From positions 21,669 to 85,668 of the forward strand of contig CAJTFE010000018.1 of assembly GCA_910575725.1 (NCBI GenBank): a stretch of 64,000 bases of DNA. Reading direction: 5' to 3'. The stretch comes from Clostridia bacterium. Lineage in GTDB: Bacteria; Bacillota; Clostridia; Lachnospirales; Lachnospiraceae. Shown in pieces: positions 33,467 through 42,405 of the stretch. The translations under genes were made by a program, and so were the position numbers. How positions within the stretch are numbered: position 1 is the stretch's first letter; every line of letters begins with the position of its first letter. The notes under the pieces were generated by a model that worked only from the letters and a program-made list of their open reading frames with translations, was not told the DNA's origin and made no database searches.

Positions 33467-35477
33467 ATTATCGCTCCGGAATATCAAAAAGAGTATCAAG
33501 GACTACACCATTTATTTTCTCACACTTGTATTGGGGGTTGCGATTTTTTATGTATTTAATGCTTTGGATTCTCAGGGGGTTATGCAGTCTGTGTCTGCTT
33601 CCACAAGAGAAATTATTCAGCTTATGCTTGCAATGCTTGCAGGGGTTTCTGTTTTTGTGTCCGTAATTCTGGGGTTTCTGATTGTGTATGCCAACAATTT
33701 TCTGATCCGCAGGCGGAAAAAAGAGTTTGGGGTGTATCTGACGCTTGGTATGAGCCGGGGAGCCATTTCCCGGATTCTTCTGGGGGAAACGGTGCTGATT
33801 GGGGTGATTTCCCTGGGGGTCGGCCTTGTGATTGGCGTATTTGCCTCTCAGCTGATGTCGATTCTGGTGGCCCGGATGTTTGAGGCGGATATGTCGGCCT
33901 ATACCTTTGTGTTTTCTCCTAAAGCGGCAGGAAAAACCATGGTTTATTTTGGAATCATGTATCTGCTTGTGATTCTCTTTAATGCAGCGGCCATTTCCAG
34001 ATATAAGCTTCTGGATCTTCTGACGGCAGGCAGGAAAAACGAGAAGGTGCGGATGAAGAATCCTGTTGTTTCCGGGGTGCTGTTTGTGATTTCTCTGGGA
34101 GTTTTTGGGTATTGTTATCTCAGTGTACTGGGGCTTTTTGGAACGCTGAATCGGAACCGGACGCTGCTTTTGATTTTTCTGGGAAGTGCGGCAACATTTT
34201 TGTTTTTCTGGTCTTTGTCGGGGATTCTGCTTCGGGTTGTCCAGGCGAGAAGGAGCTTTTATCTGAAGGATCTGAATCTGTTTGTGTTCCGGCAGATGAA
34301 CAGCCGGATCAATACGATGGTTTTTTCTATGACAGTGATTTGCCTGATGCTGTTTATGACGATTGGCGTGCTTTCCTGTGGGGTGAGTGTGAATCAGTCC
34401 ATGACAGCGGAGCTTGAGGCCATGACGCCCCGGGATGTGTGTATGACGAAGGGGATGGAGGCGGATGAGAGGCAGTCTTTTGAGGACGCAGGAAAGGGGA
34501 TTGAAGAGTATCTTTTGGGAGAGGGGGTTGCTCTTGGGGAGGTGCTTCAGGAGGGATATGCGGAGGTTACCTCTTATGTGCTGCCTGGGCTGACCTGGGA
34601 GAGTACCCTGGGGGCGAGTAAGGAGCAGGTGATGGAGCAGTTCCCGATGCTGGACTGGTCTCAGAGGGAGGAGCTGGTGCCGCTCTCGGCGTATAACCGG
34701 ATGGCGGAGGTTTATGGGATTCCCGCTTATGAGCTTGAGGAGGATGAGTATCTGCTTTTGTGTACCTTTGATTCCATGAAGGCGATTCGGGATATGGCTC
34801 TTCGGGCCGGGGCGCCTCTTACCATTGGAGGGAGGCAGTATGTGCCGAGGTTTGAGGAGTCTCAGGAAGGGTATCTGAGTATGAACAGCTCACGGTCGCT
34901 TCTGGGGCTCTATGTTTTGCCGGACAGCGCTTTTGAAGACGGGGAATTTATGCCTTACAGCAATTATCTGGCCGGGGATTACGGAGCGGATTCTGAGGAG
35001 GAAAGGGAGGCTTTGGAGGCCCGGATTGAGGCTGCCACAAAGCGGACGCCGATTTATGTGTTTTCGAAGATTACCCTTCGGGAGAGCAGTATCGGGATTG
35101 GGGCGATTATGACGTTTATAGCGCTTTATCTTGGGGTGATCTTTTTGATTTCCAGTGCGGCGGTTTTGGCTCTTAAGGAGTTGTCGGAGGCTTCGGATAA
35201 CCGGGATAGGTATCGGATTCTGCGTGAGCTGGGGGCAGATCAGGGGATGGTTCGCGGGGCGCTGCTTCGGCAGATTGGGATTTTCTTTTTGCTGCCGCTT
35301 TTACTGGCTTTTGTGCATGCGGTTTTTGGGGTGCAGTTTGTGAACCGGATGCTGGTGATTCTTAATGGGGGGTCGCAGCTTGGGGCTATTTTGTTTACGG
35401 CGGTTTTTATTGCACTGATTTATGGGGGGTATTTTTGGGCTACTTATGTGGGGAGTAGGAGGATTGTGGAGGAGTAG
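33453..35477 (+). CDS. ABC transporter permease (BceB-like)
   Basis: A 674-residue permease with ten predicted helices and the large extracellular domain (about residues 320-555) between helices 7 and 8 that defines the BceB group. The N-terminus KLSLRNIKKSIKDYTIYFLTL is the family's typical opening. With the kinase above it would form a sensory complex that detects cell-wall-binding peptides. Codon use is rich in G- and T-ending codons. A 200-bp hairpin of family B follows 14 bases after the stop. Confidence 0.93.
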   Translation: MMLFKLSLRNIKKSIKDYTIYFLTLVLGVAIFYVFNALDSQGVMQSVSASTREIIQLMLAMLAGVSVFVSVILGFLIVYANNFLIRRRKKEFGVYLTLGMSRGAISRILLGETVLIGVISLGVGLVIGVFASQLMSILVARMFEADMSAYTFVFSPKAAGKTMVYFGIMYLLVILFNAAAISRYKLLDLLTAGRKNEKVRMKNPVVSGVLFVISLGVFGYCYLSVLGLFGTLNRNRTLLLIFLGSAATFLFFWSLSGILLRVVQARRSFYLKDLNLFVFRQMNSRINTMVFSMTVICLMLFMTIGVLSCGVSVNQSMTAELEAMTPRDVCMTKGMEADERQSFEDAGKGIEEYLLGEGVALGEVLQEGYAEVTSYVLPGLTWESTLGASKEQVMEQFPMLDWSQREELVPLSAYNRMAEVYGIPAYELEEDEYLLLCTFDSMKAIRDMALRAGAPLTIGGRQYVPRFEESQEGYLSMNSSRSLLGLYVLPDSAFEDGEFMPYSNYLAGDYGADSEEEREALEARIEAATKRTPIYVFSKITLRESSIGIGAIMTFIALYLGVIFLISSAAVLALKELSEASDNRDRYRILRELGADQGMVRGALLRQIGIFFLLPLLLAFVHAVFGVQFVNRMLVILNGGSQLGAILFTAVFIALIYGGYFWATYVGSRRIVEE

Positions 35478-35490
35478 GTGTGGGAGGGAC

Positions 35491-35690
35491 GGAACCGGAG
35501 CAGCCGGAGGATTTTCCATATCCGGTGTTCGGACGGTTCGCGTACACGCTGCCTGCTCTGGGCGGACATTGACCTGGGGAGTTTTTTATGGCTTCCCAGG
35601 TTTTTTGGTCAATGTCCGTCCATATCAGTCAGCGTGTTCGCGAACAGCCGGACACTGGATATTGGAAAATCCTCCGGCTGCTCCGGTTCC
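35491..35690. repeat. Large hairpin family B, copy 1
   Basis: A 200-bp imperfect palindrome. The outer arm GGAACCGGAGCAGCCGGAGG pairs exactly with the end of the right arm, continuing through TTTTCCATATCC / GGATATTGGAAAA. Inner pairings include GCGGACATTGACC with GGTCAATGTCCGTC and ACCTGGGGA with TTCCCAGGT at the tip. It shares the core GTGTTCGGACG and TTCGCGTACA with copy 2 at 48.3 kb, but the outer arms differ. Confidence 0.92.
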
Positions 35691-35732
35691 TGGTTTTTGG
35701 GGGAGGGGAGATGTTGATGTTTTTTGGTTTTT

Positions 35733-35950
35733 TTATTCTTGGGTGACTAATATAATGGACAGTATGAATGCTGAAAAGTCGGCAAGGGGTCCTGCGAATA
35801 ATACGCCTAGGATTCCGAAACGGAGCGGAAGAACCAGGATAAGGGGGATTAGGAAGAAAACCTGCCTGGTCAGCGCTAGTAAGGCCCCTTTTGCTGCTTT
35901 TCCTATGGCGGTAAAAAAGCTGGAGGAAAGCATTGTAATAGGAAGAAGCC
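35733..35950 (-). pseudogene. MATE efflux pump remnant (C-terminal piece)
   Basis: On the minus strand the frame gives SSSFFTAIGKAAKGALLALT followed by RQVFFLIPLILVLP and ends ILSIILVTQE before a stop at 35733. This is the final two-helix stretch of MATE/DinF family drug-sodium antiporters. Upstream the family-like sequence continues only in another frame (VSAIGFFL), so a frameshift lies near 35935-35950. No more of the gene is present; it ends close to 35990. Confidence 0.7.
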
Positions 35951-36068
35951 GATTGCGGAAACAACCAGGGATATTAAGAAAATCTTAATTGAATTGTGTG
36001 CATGTGCAAGTATAATAAAATTGTTTGATTCCATAAAAATTGTAGTGATGATTTACTGGGAGGCATCT

Positions 36069-36851
36069 ATGTACAGATATAAAATGATAATGATATGGGC
36101 ATGTTCTTTTCTAATGGCTTTGAATATTGCTGCTTGTGGGCGGGCGAAAGGGGATGATACGGTTGATATGGAGGAATTTGCCGCAAATCAGCAGGAAGAC
36201 AGTGCACAGGCGGCTGAATCTGCAGATTCAGAGACAGAAGAAGAGGAAGCCGTCAATGAAGGGGATTCTGTTATAAATCAGCAGGAAAGCAGCGGGCGGG
36301 AGGATGGAGATACAGATTTAGAAGCAACAGCGGATGAATTGTTGGATTCGTTTATCAATGGCTCAATAAATGCAGTTGATTCCGCGGATTTGACATCGGG
36401 GTTTTCCATTACAGATTTAAATATGGATTCTGGGGAGTGGGACTCTTATTCTATTGGGGAGAAAGCCGATCTTGACAATGATGGAGAAAATGAACTGATT
36501 ATTAACGGGCCCTATGGCGGAATATATCTGGATGCGCGTGATAACAAGGTATATGAATTTGCTGTGGCGGGGGGGACTGCTCTCGAGCTTTCTTATACCT
36601 ATTATAATGGGGCCGTATGGATTATGTATAGCAACAGATCGAGTGCAGGATTTGAATATTACCATATGGAAAAATATGAAGGGGCGGATAACTTAGCTGC
36701 AGAAATGAATTTCGGTGAAGAGTTTGACGTCAATGATGCGGAGGCTGGGGTGAAATATACGTGGAATGGGACTGAAATTTCTTATGATGAATATGCAGAA
36801 TTGTGCAGCAAAATTTTCGCTGCTCAGATGGATACGAATGCTCAGAATTAA
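36069..36851 (+). CDS. Lipoprotein of unknown function
   Basis: A 260-residue secreted lipoprotein. The N-terminus has two Lys/Arg, a hydrophobic stretch and a lipobox NIAAC with Cys at about residue 22. Residues 35-90 are very acidic and Gln/Ser-rich, a likely linker. The globular part after about 100 contains DLDNDGENELIINGPYGG, a calcium-loop-like DxDxDG pattern seen in secreted VCBS/FG-GAP-like proteins. ATG 36069 follows GGAGG. No operon partner is evident. Confidence 0.75.
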   Translation: MYRYKMIMIWACSFLMALNIAACGRAKGDDTVDMEEFAANQQEDSAQAAESADSETEEEEAVNEGDSVINQQESSGREDGDTDLEATADELLDSFINGSINAVDSADLTSGFSITDLNMDSGEWDSYSIGEKADLDNDGENELIINGPYGGIYLDARDNKVYEFAVAGGTALELSYTYYNGAVWIMYSNRSSAGFEYYHMEKYEGADNLAAEMNFGEEFDVNDAEAGVKYTWNGTEISYDEYAELCSKIFAAQMDTNAQN

Positions 36852-36941
36852 GTAAAAAGTGATGAGCAGATACATGGGGATGCCGGGAAATACAACATCC
36901 CCATATATCTGGGTTTGATGAATTTTTTAGTTATAAGTGTT

Positions 36942-37151
36942 TCAGGTTTTTGCGGTGGCTTTTGCGCTCTCCTGGCCTCTTCCTGCGCCGGATATGCCGG
37001 TGAGGTAGAAGAAGTGGTAGTGGATACCTGCCTGGTCAAGACGCCTGCATTGGATCAGGATGTCCTGGGACAGATAGCCTTTGTGCATGAAGCTGAGGGC
37101 CTTGTCGTCTCCTGTTTCGATGCCGATGGTGATGCAGTCGTAGCCGGCGTT
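36942..37151 (-). pseudogene. Radical SAM protein fragment
   Basis: Reading the minus strand from 37151 gives NAGYDCITIGIETGDDKAL, then SFMHKGYLSQDILIQC and GIHYHFFYLTGISGAGRGQES before a stop. This is an internal segment of an elongator-type radical SAM/coproporphyrinogen-like family (pattern IGIETGDD and FYLTGISGAGRG). The CX3CX2C part and the C-terminus are missing, so only a fragment about 70 residues long survives. Confidence 0.6.
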
Positions 37152-37177
37152 GGGGGTTATTTACTCTTTGATTATAT

Positions 37178-37465
37178 GTGATTGTGATCTTCGGAAGTCC
37201 TGCGAATTATGTGAGTAGCGGCTTTCAGTGCTGCAAAAAATACAATGTCTGCCTGGAGAATAAGAAATTCCCGGCGGCCATGATGGTGAAGGAGCTAAAG
37301 GAAGGCGCACTGGACGGCAGGACATGGTTTTACTATGACAGTCCAGTGATGCGCATTGATGAGGAAGAGGCAGGGCGCTATGACGATGGCCTGGAGAAAA
37401 TGGAAAAGGCGCACCGCGCCAGCCAGGAGGAATTCTATATTATGAGCCGTTCCTTTGTGGAGTGA
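37178..37465 (+). pseudogene. Short unrecognised reading frame, probably a gene remnant
   Basis: A 95-residue frame starting at GTG 37178 with no good ribosome site. The last 65 residues (from ENKKFPAAMM to SRSFVE) look protein-like, with charged helices, but match no family I recognise. It lies between fragments of a radical SAM gene and a leader RNA, so it is probably the end of a lost gene. Confidence 0.3.
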
Positions 37466-37515
37466 AGACGAGAAAGGGAATGCTCTGAAAAAAAGAAAAC
37501 AAGAATTTTCCCTGA

Positions 37516-37544
37516 TTGACAGAATCCGGGGAGTGTGTTAAGGT
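37516..37544 (+). promoter_or_regulatory. Promoter ahead of the LRR lipoprotein leader
   Basis: TTGACA (37516-37521), a 17-base spacer and TAAGGT (37539-37544). Expected transcription start is near 37551. Confidence 0.6.
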
Positions 37545-37550
37545 AAAAAG

Positions 37551-37712
37551 AACAAAAGGGAGTAGTTAAAAAGTGCAATCAACATTCCCTGGCGCAGATA
37601 TCGGCAGAAGCAGCCCGCTGAGGGCAATGCCGTACCGCGTCATGGTTGCACACTTTCCGGTGCGAAAGAACGAGACTTTTGGCAGAAGATGCCAGAGGTC
37701 TCTTTTTTTTCC
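37551..37712 (+). ncRNA. Structured leader RNA with terminator (yybP-ykoY/Mn2+-riboswitch-like?)
   Basis: About 160 bases between a promoter and a T-run terminator. AAAAGGGAGTAG opens it, GTGCAA (near 37572) pairs with TTGCAC (near 37647), and the string TCAACATTCCC follows the left strand. A GAGAC...GGTCTC hairpin with inner TGGCA/TGCCA and eight T ends it (37672-37710). GGGAGTAG and TCAACAT recall the manganese-sensing yybP-ykoY class, but I cannot confirm its full consensus. The downstream gene is a lipoprotein rather than a metal exporter. Confidence 0.4.
37672..37710 (+). terminator. Leader terminator (attenuator)
   Basis: GAGAC...TGGCA pairs with TGCC...GGTCTC and a run of eight T follows, 56 bases before the lipoprotein start. 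It would stop transcription before the gene unless the leader refolds. Confidence 0.7.
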
Positions 37713-37765
37713 GATACCGGGGATTGGAGGGAGATACGGGCAGAGAAACAGGGGAGGATGTACGG

Positions 37766-39466
37766 ATGAGAATGATAGGGAGAAAAAAGCGGAAGACATT
37801 TTTGTGCCAGATGCTTTTGTGTGCTCTGCTTTTGGCCGGATGTCATTCGCTGCCAGCGGAAAACAGGGAAGAGCCAAAGAGTAAAGAGCAGAGGGAAGGG
37901 GAAGAAGAAGCGCCGAAGGATGCAAAGACAGAAGAGGAGGCCAAAGCTGCCTTCAATAAGGAGAAGCTGCTGTCGATAGACCCAGGCTTTTGGAATTGTG
38001 TCTGTTATTGTGCAGGAATCGAAGAGGAAGATACAGAGGCGGTGATCCAGGAAAAATTGGATAAATGTGAAAGTCTGGAATTGTGGTGCCCCGCTTATGG
38101 GACGCCCTTCTGTTCCCTGGAGTCTTTGGAGTATCTCCCTCATCTGAAAAATTTGTCAATTGAATTTAAACCATGGGACGATTCCGGAATTGACGATTTC
38201 TCGCCGATTGCAAAGCTATCTGAACTGAAGCAGCTGCAAATCAGCTATGCAGAAGGGGAAGAAACCGACCTGTCCTTTCTGGGAGAAATGCATACTGTCA
38301 CGGAGCTTTTTTTAATCAACTGTCAATTAAAAGACACTGCATTTTTAAAGGAAATGCCTCAGCTTGAGTGTCTGTCCCTTTTTATGACCCCTGTGGATGA
38401 CATGGCAGTTCTGGAAAATCTCACAAAGCTTAGGGAGCTGTCCCTGGCCGGAAATCAAGGGGCAGCCCACATGGAAACCGTTGGAAAGCTGTCTAAGCTG
38501 GAGGACTTGGGGCTGCAGGAGTGCGGAATAAGTGACATATCATTTTTAAGCAGCCTGTCAAAGCTGCGTGGAGTGAATCTGAATTCTAATTCTGTTACAG
38601 ATATAACGCCGCTGTCAGGCTTGTCCCGGCTTGAGAGACTGGGACTGGCTATGAATGAAATCCATGATTTATCACCTATTGCAGGACTTAAAAATCTCTA
38701 TGATTTGTCATTGGATGGAAATAAGATTCGTGATATCTCCCCGTTGGCAGGGCTGCCGCATTTAAATCAGGCAGGGCTTTCTGGTAATCAGATTGAAGAT
38801 CTTTCGCCCTTGGAAGGAAAGGAAGAGCTGATGTATGTATCTGTGGGCGGAAATCCCTGTAAGAATCTGAAATCCCTATTGTATGTCCCGATACTTTTTA
38901 TCCAGCCTCAGCTGCCGTCAGAGGAACAATTGAAAATAGTCTCAGATCAGATAAAGAAGAAGTGGCCGGAGCTGGGAGAATATAAGTGTATCGATTATGC
39001 AGAAGGGGATATAAACGGCGACGGACGGCTGGATGCTGCCTTTGTTGTGGATGGGGCATTTGGAGAGATAGAAGGAGAGTATGGTTACAATTATCCTCGC
39101 CGCCTGGTGATAATTTTAGGGCAGGCGGACGGATCCTTTAGGGAGCTTTTGCATAAGGTTGACATATGGGATAGGGATGCCGGAGGAATGAGGGGAGATC
39201 CTTACCGGGGAATTCATATGGAGGAAGGCTGCTTTTTGCTGCAGCAGGCCTGGGGAAGCAGCAGCGGAGGCACGCAGACAGAGCTTTACCGCTATCAAAA
39301 TGACAGCCTGGAGCTGTCGCATACTACAAGGGTCTATGACAGTATTTTTACAGAGGACTATGATGTGACAATATGCGAAGAAGAGAGCGGTGAGGAGCAA
39401 AGGTTTGCTATCATCATGGAAGACGGCCGTCGGATGACCAGGGGCGGCTTGGAAAATGGGGAGTAG
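37766..39466 (+). CDS. Leucine-rich-repeat lipoprotein
   Basis: A 566-residue secreted lipoprotein. The signal peptide ends in the lipobox LLAGC (Cys about residue 23). Residues 25-60 are a charged linker. About ten leucine-rich repeats of 21-23 residues run from about 120 to 370, with the internalin-like pattern DISPLAGLPHLNQAGLSGNQIEDLSPL. The last 150 residues contain DINGDGRLDAAFVVDG, an FG-GAP/calcium-loop-like motif. ATG 37766 has GGGGAGG eight bases before it; an upstream in-frame ATG (37646) lies within the leader RNA. Expression is probably controlled by that leader. Ten bases after the stop comes oadB. Confidence 0.85.
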   Translation: MRMIGRKKRKTFLCQMLLCALLLAGCHSLPAENREEPKSKEQREGEEEAPKDAKTEEEAKAAFNKEKLLSIDPGFWNCVCYCAGIEEEDTEAVIQEKLDKCESLELWCPAYGTPFCSLESLEYLPHLKNLSIEFKPWDDSGIDDFSPIAKLSELKQLQISYAEGEETDLSFLGEMHTVTELFLINCQLKDTAFLKEMPQLECLSLFMTPVDDMAVLENLTKLRELSLAGNQGAAHMETVGKLSKLEDLGLQECGISDISFLSSLSKLRGVNLNSNSVTDITPLSGLSRLERLGLAMNEIHDLSPIAGLKNLYDLSLDGNKIRDISPLAGLPHLNQAGLSGNQIEDLSPLEGKEELMYVSVGGNPCKNLKSLLYVPILFIQPQLPSEEQLKIVSDQIKKKWPELGEYKCIDYAEGDINGDGRLDAAFVVDGAFGEIEGEYGYNYPRRLVIILGQADGSFRELLHKVDIWDRDAGGMRGDPYRGIHMEEGCFLLQQAWGSSSGGTQTELYRYQNDSLELSHTTRVYDSIFTEDYDVTICEEESGEEQRFAIIMEDGRRMTRGGLENGE

Positions 39467-39477
39467 GAGGAGATGAT

Positions 39478-40614
39478 ATGGAATTTTTATGGGAAGGTTT
39501 TTTGCAGATTACCTGGCAGCAGGCAGTGATGTATGGTATCGGCATTCTGCTGATTTATCTGGCAGTAAAAAAGGGCTATGAGCCGGCACTGTTACTGCCT
39601 ATGGGTTTTGGAGCGATTCTTGTGAATCTGCCCCTGTCCGGCGTGATCAATCAGAATGTGGAGGGAATCGGAGAAGTAAACGGAATCATTGAGTGGCTTT
39701 TTGATGTGGGAATCGAGGCGTCGGAAGCTCTGCCCATCCTGCTTTTTATCGGGATCGGAGCCATGATTGACTTCGGCCCGCTTTTGTCCATGCCCTCGAT
39801 GTTCCTGTTCGGGGCAGGCGCCCAGTTTGGCATCTTCTTTGCCTTAAGCACGGCGGTGCTCCTGGGCTTTGATTTAAAGGATGCGGCATCCATCGGAATC
39901 ATTGGGGCGGCAGACGGGCCCACTTCCATTCTGGTGTCCCAGATTCTTCATTCAAAATACGTAGGAGCCATTGCAGTGGCAGCTTATTCTTATATGGCGC
40001 TGGTGCCTATCGTTCAGCCCTTTGCTATCCGTTTGGTGACAACAAAAAAAGAACGCTGCATTCGGATGGAGTACACGCCGGGCACAGTGTCCAAGGGGAT
40101 GCGGATTGCATTTCCCATACTGACCACCTTTCTGGTAGGACTGGCGGCTCCCCAGTCTGTGGCCCTGGTGGGATTCCTTATGTTCGGCAATCTGATTCGG
40201 GAGTGCGGCGTGCTGGGAACTCTGTCAGATACGGCCCAGAATGTGCTGGCGAATCTGATTACGCTGCTTCTGGGGCTCACCATTTCCTTCAGCATGCGGG
40301 CGGAGGCCTTTGTAAATGTGGATACCCTTGTGATTATGGGCATTGGCCTGATTGCCTTTGTCTTTGACAGTATCGGCGGTGTGCTGCTGGCGAAGCTTCT
40401 GAATTTGTTCCGGAAGAAAAAAGTTAATCCCATGATTGGCGCTGCCGGAATTTCTGCATTTCCCATGTCGGCCAGGGTAGTGCAGAAAATGGCCCTGGAG
40501 GAGGATCCGGGAAATATCATTCTCATGCATGCAATCGGCGCCAACGTATCCGGACAGATTGCATCCGTGATCGCCGGCGGCCTAATCATCGGGCTGGTGT
40601 CGGCGTATCTGTAG
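39478..40614 (+). CDS. oadB: Sodium-pumping decarboxylase, beta subunit
   Basis: A 378-residue membrane protein of the oxaloacetate/methylmalonyl-CoA/glutaconyl-CoA decarboxylase beta family, which releases CO2 from carboxybiotin and exports Na+. About ten helices are visible, and the conserved ion-site regions GAADGPTSI (about residue 142) and GANVSGQIAS (near 350) are present. AGGAGGAG precedes ATG 39478. The next gene encodes a gamma-like small subunit. The alpha (carboxyltransferase) and biotin-carrier genes are not in the window, so the substrate acid is unknown. Confidence 0.93.
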   Translation: MEFLWEGFLQITWQQAVMYGIGILLIYLAVKKGYEPALLLPMGFGAILVNLPLSGVINQNVEGIGEVNGIIEWLFDVGIEASEALPILLFIGIGAMIDFGPLLSMPSMFLFGAGAQFGIFFALSTAVLLGFDLKDAASIGIIGAADGPTSILVSQILHSKYVGAIAVAAYSYMALVPIVQPFAIRLVTTKKERCIRMEYTPGTVSKGMRIAFPILTTFLVGLAAPQSVALVGFLMFGNLIRECGVLGTLSDTAQNVLANLITLLLGLTISFSMRAEAFVNVDTLVIMGIGLIAFVFDSIGGVLLAKLLNLFRKKKVNPMIGAAGISAFPMSARVVQKMALEEDPGNIILMHAIGANVSGQIASVIAGGLIIGLVSAYL

Positions 40615-40694
40615 ATCGATTTACAGGCACAGCATTAAGTGACTGGAAATCGATTTAGACCAGGTGTACGGTGAGAAATATTACGGAACTGGAA
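40613..40694 (+). repeat. Hairpin element family A, copy 11 (left arm missing)
   Basis: Begins at the conserved ATCGATTTACAG, overlapping the last base or two of the oadB stop codon; the usual left arm is absent. The right arm GTGTACGGTGAGAAATATTAC and tail ACGGAACTGGAA are intact and run into TAGGAGG, the ribosome site of oadG. Confidence 0.85.
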
Positions 40695-40709
40695 TAGGAG
40701 GCGAAAAGC

Positions 40710-40856
40710 ATGTGGCAGAATTTTATTATTTCATTGGAAATAATGGGAAAGGGAATGCTGGGGATCTTTGTAGTCATCGGCCTGTTAACCCTGGCAGTAA
40801 GCGTGATGGGGAAGCTGTCCCGCAAGGAAGATCACGAATCGCACATTGATGCTTGA
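40710..40856 (+). CDS. oadG: Sodium-pumping decarboxylase, gamma-like small subunit
   Basis: A 48-residue protein with one membrane helix (GMLGIFVVIGLLTLAVSVMG, about residues 15-34) followed by a short charged tail (KLSRKEDHESHIDA). Size, helix sequence and position directly behind oadB match the OadG/gamma subunit that anchors the decarboxylase complex. The classical gamma subunit is longer with a Pro/His-rich zinc tail; this one has only two His. AGGAGG, supplied by the family A element, lies nine bases before ATG 40710. Confidence 0.75.
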   Translation: MWQNFIISLEIMGKGMLGIFVVIGLLTLAVSVMGKLSRKEDHESHIDA

Positions 40857-40874
40857 AATTAACTGTGATATAAT
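40846..40874 (+). promoter_or_regulatory. Promoter overlapping the end of oadG
   Basis: TTGATG (40846-40851), a 17-base spacer and TATAAT (40869-40874), pointing to the gene at 40968. Confidence 0.6.
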
Positions 40875-40967
40875 CAATACGGCAAAGCGGATTTTAACAA
40901 AGAGATCCGAAACTTGGAAGCTTGCAGCAGACAAAGACCCTATAGAAATGAAAAGGAGCTGATAATA

Positions 40968-41990
40968 ATGGCCGAATCCCCGTATATCCCGCCAAAGGAC
41001 TGGACTCAAGAGCAGGTTCAGGAAAAGTTACAGAACCTCATCGATCATGTAGAACGTTTGAAGGACGACTGGTGGGACAAGGACTTGAAGGGACTCATCA
41101 ATGTCCATGGCGTATTTTCTCCACAGCTGGCTCGGGCGGCTCTGGAGAAAGAAGTGTTTCAACCCAGCGAGATCTACTATCATGCCCCAGAGGACGTGCG
41201 TGATGGCTTGACTGCCAAGCTGCTGGAGACAGAAGACCCACGGATGGCAGGAGCTCTGATGTGCTGTTTGGCCATGCAGGGGGACGATAAGGCGCTGGAG
41301 ATTCTCTTTGAGCTAGAGCAGCACCCACGCCCCTGGCGGAAGAAGTTGTATGTGGATCCTTCGGTATATGCTCAGTGCGGCGGCTGGACCTTTGACAAGG
41401 CCGGGAAGCGGCGGCAGCTGAATTTTGACACCTGCTATCCTCTCGTCAAGGGGGATCGGACCCGGAACGGCGCCGCCCGTATTTTCCGCTCCCGAAAGGA
41501 TCGGTGCCCACAGTGCGGCGGCAGGCTGTCAGATTTTCTAGTGCTGGACGGCCGGGACGAGCGTTTGCGCTTTCTGGGCATAGACGGCATCTTCACTGCA
41601 ACTGCCTGTCTTGGCTGCATTCCCTGGGCCAGCCCGTCCTACTCCCGTTTCACTTTGGACGGAGGCAGCACACCCATTTTCCCCTATGAGAGCGGTTGTG
41701 AGGAGGCCATGGAGGACGAGTGTGTGGAGCAGATGGGAGACAATCCCTATGTGCTGGCAGAAGAGCCGGCCCCGCTCTTCTATGGGGCGGACTGGGATGA
41801 GAGCAGTACTATTGGCGGCTTCCCCTTCTGGATCCAGGACTGGGAGTACACGCCCTGTCCTGACTGCGGCAGGCCCATGAAGCTTGTGGCTAAGCTCTCG
41901 TGGGAGATGCTGGATTTTATGGAGGGTAACTGCTACGTGGAGGTGTGTCCGGAGTGTCAGGTGGCCTCCGTGCACCATCAACAGACTTGA
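40968..41990 (+). CDS. Zinc-ribbon protein, DUF1963/YwqG-like C-terminal half
   Basis: A 340-residue soluble protein of unknown function. It has two CxxC pairs in zinc-ribbon style: CPQCGG near residue 185 and CPDCGR near 293, plus CPEC near the C-terminus. The segment STIGGFPFWIQDWEY resembles the GGxPxWIQ core of DUF1963 (YwqG) proteins. ATG 40968 follows AAAAGGAG. It has its own promoter and no operon partner. Confidence 0.6.
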   Translation: MAESPYIPPKDWTQEQVQEKLQNLIDHVERLKDDWWDKDLKGLINVHGVFSPQLARAALEKEVFQPSEIYYHAPEDVRDGLTAKLLETEDPRMAGALMCCLAMQGDDKALEILFELEQHPRPWRKKLYVDPSVYAQCGGWTFDKAGKRRQLNFDTCYPLVKGDRTRNGAARIFRSRKDRCPQCGGRLSDFLVLDGRDERLRFLGIDGIFTATACLGCIPWASPSYSRFTLDGGSTPIFPYESGCEEAMEDECVEQMGDNPYVLAEEPAPLFYGADWDESSTIGGFPFWIQDWEYTPCPDCGRPMKLVAKLSWEMLDFMEGNCYVEVCPECQVASVHHQQT

Positions 41991-42150
41991 AGTTAGGCAG
42001 ATGAACCGGAAAGGACTCTTTTCTTTTTTGCAGTCTTACAAAAATGTAAGCTGCTGCGCAAAATTGTAAGGTAGATCGATGGAACGGGAAACAGGAAGCT
42101 GGTATTCTTATATCAGAAAATAAAAACAAAAAAGAAAAGGGGTTTTCAAA

Positions 42151-42345
42151 ATGAAAAAAATAGTAAAAGAAATGTCAAAGGCAGCAGCAATGATAGCAGT
42201 TATTATCGCAGTCCACATGATGTTATCCTATGTATTTACCTACCATGCGGCAGAGGTATTCTCCAAGACAGCTCTTAATATATTGTTCTTTTATTACCTT
42301 CTTAAGGGCGTCAGAAAATGCAGGAGCGCCGCTGCAGCCAGATAG
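42151..42345 (+). CDS. Small membrane protein
   Basis: A 64-residue protein with a basic N-terminus, two hydrophobic helices (about residues 12-30 and 40-54) and a basic C-terminus (KGVRKCRSAAAAR). AAAAGGGG precedes ATG 42151. No known family is recognised. The gene stands alone. Confidence 0.55.
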   Translation: MKKIVKEMSKAAAMIAVIIAVHMMLSYVFTYHAAEVFSKTALNILFFYYLLKGVRKCRSAAAAR

Positions 42346-42405
42346 AACAAATATTCCGCAGAATTTTGCAAAAATGTTAAATATTGTTAAATCTTTTTGA
42401 AACGC

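Noticed and set aside
37551..37712. GEMM (c-di-GMP-I) riboswitch or T-box in the lipoprotein leader
   Set aside because: TTGCAC and TACCGCG strings are present, but the rest of the GEMM consensus and the T-box terminator/antiterminator context are missing.
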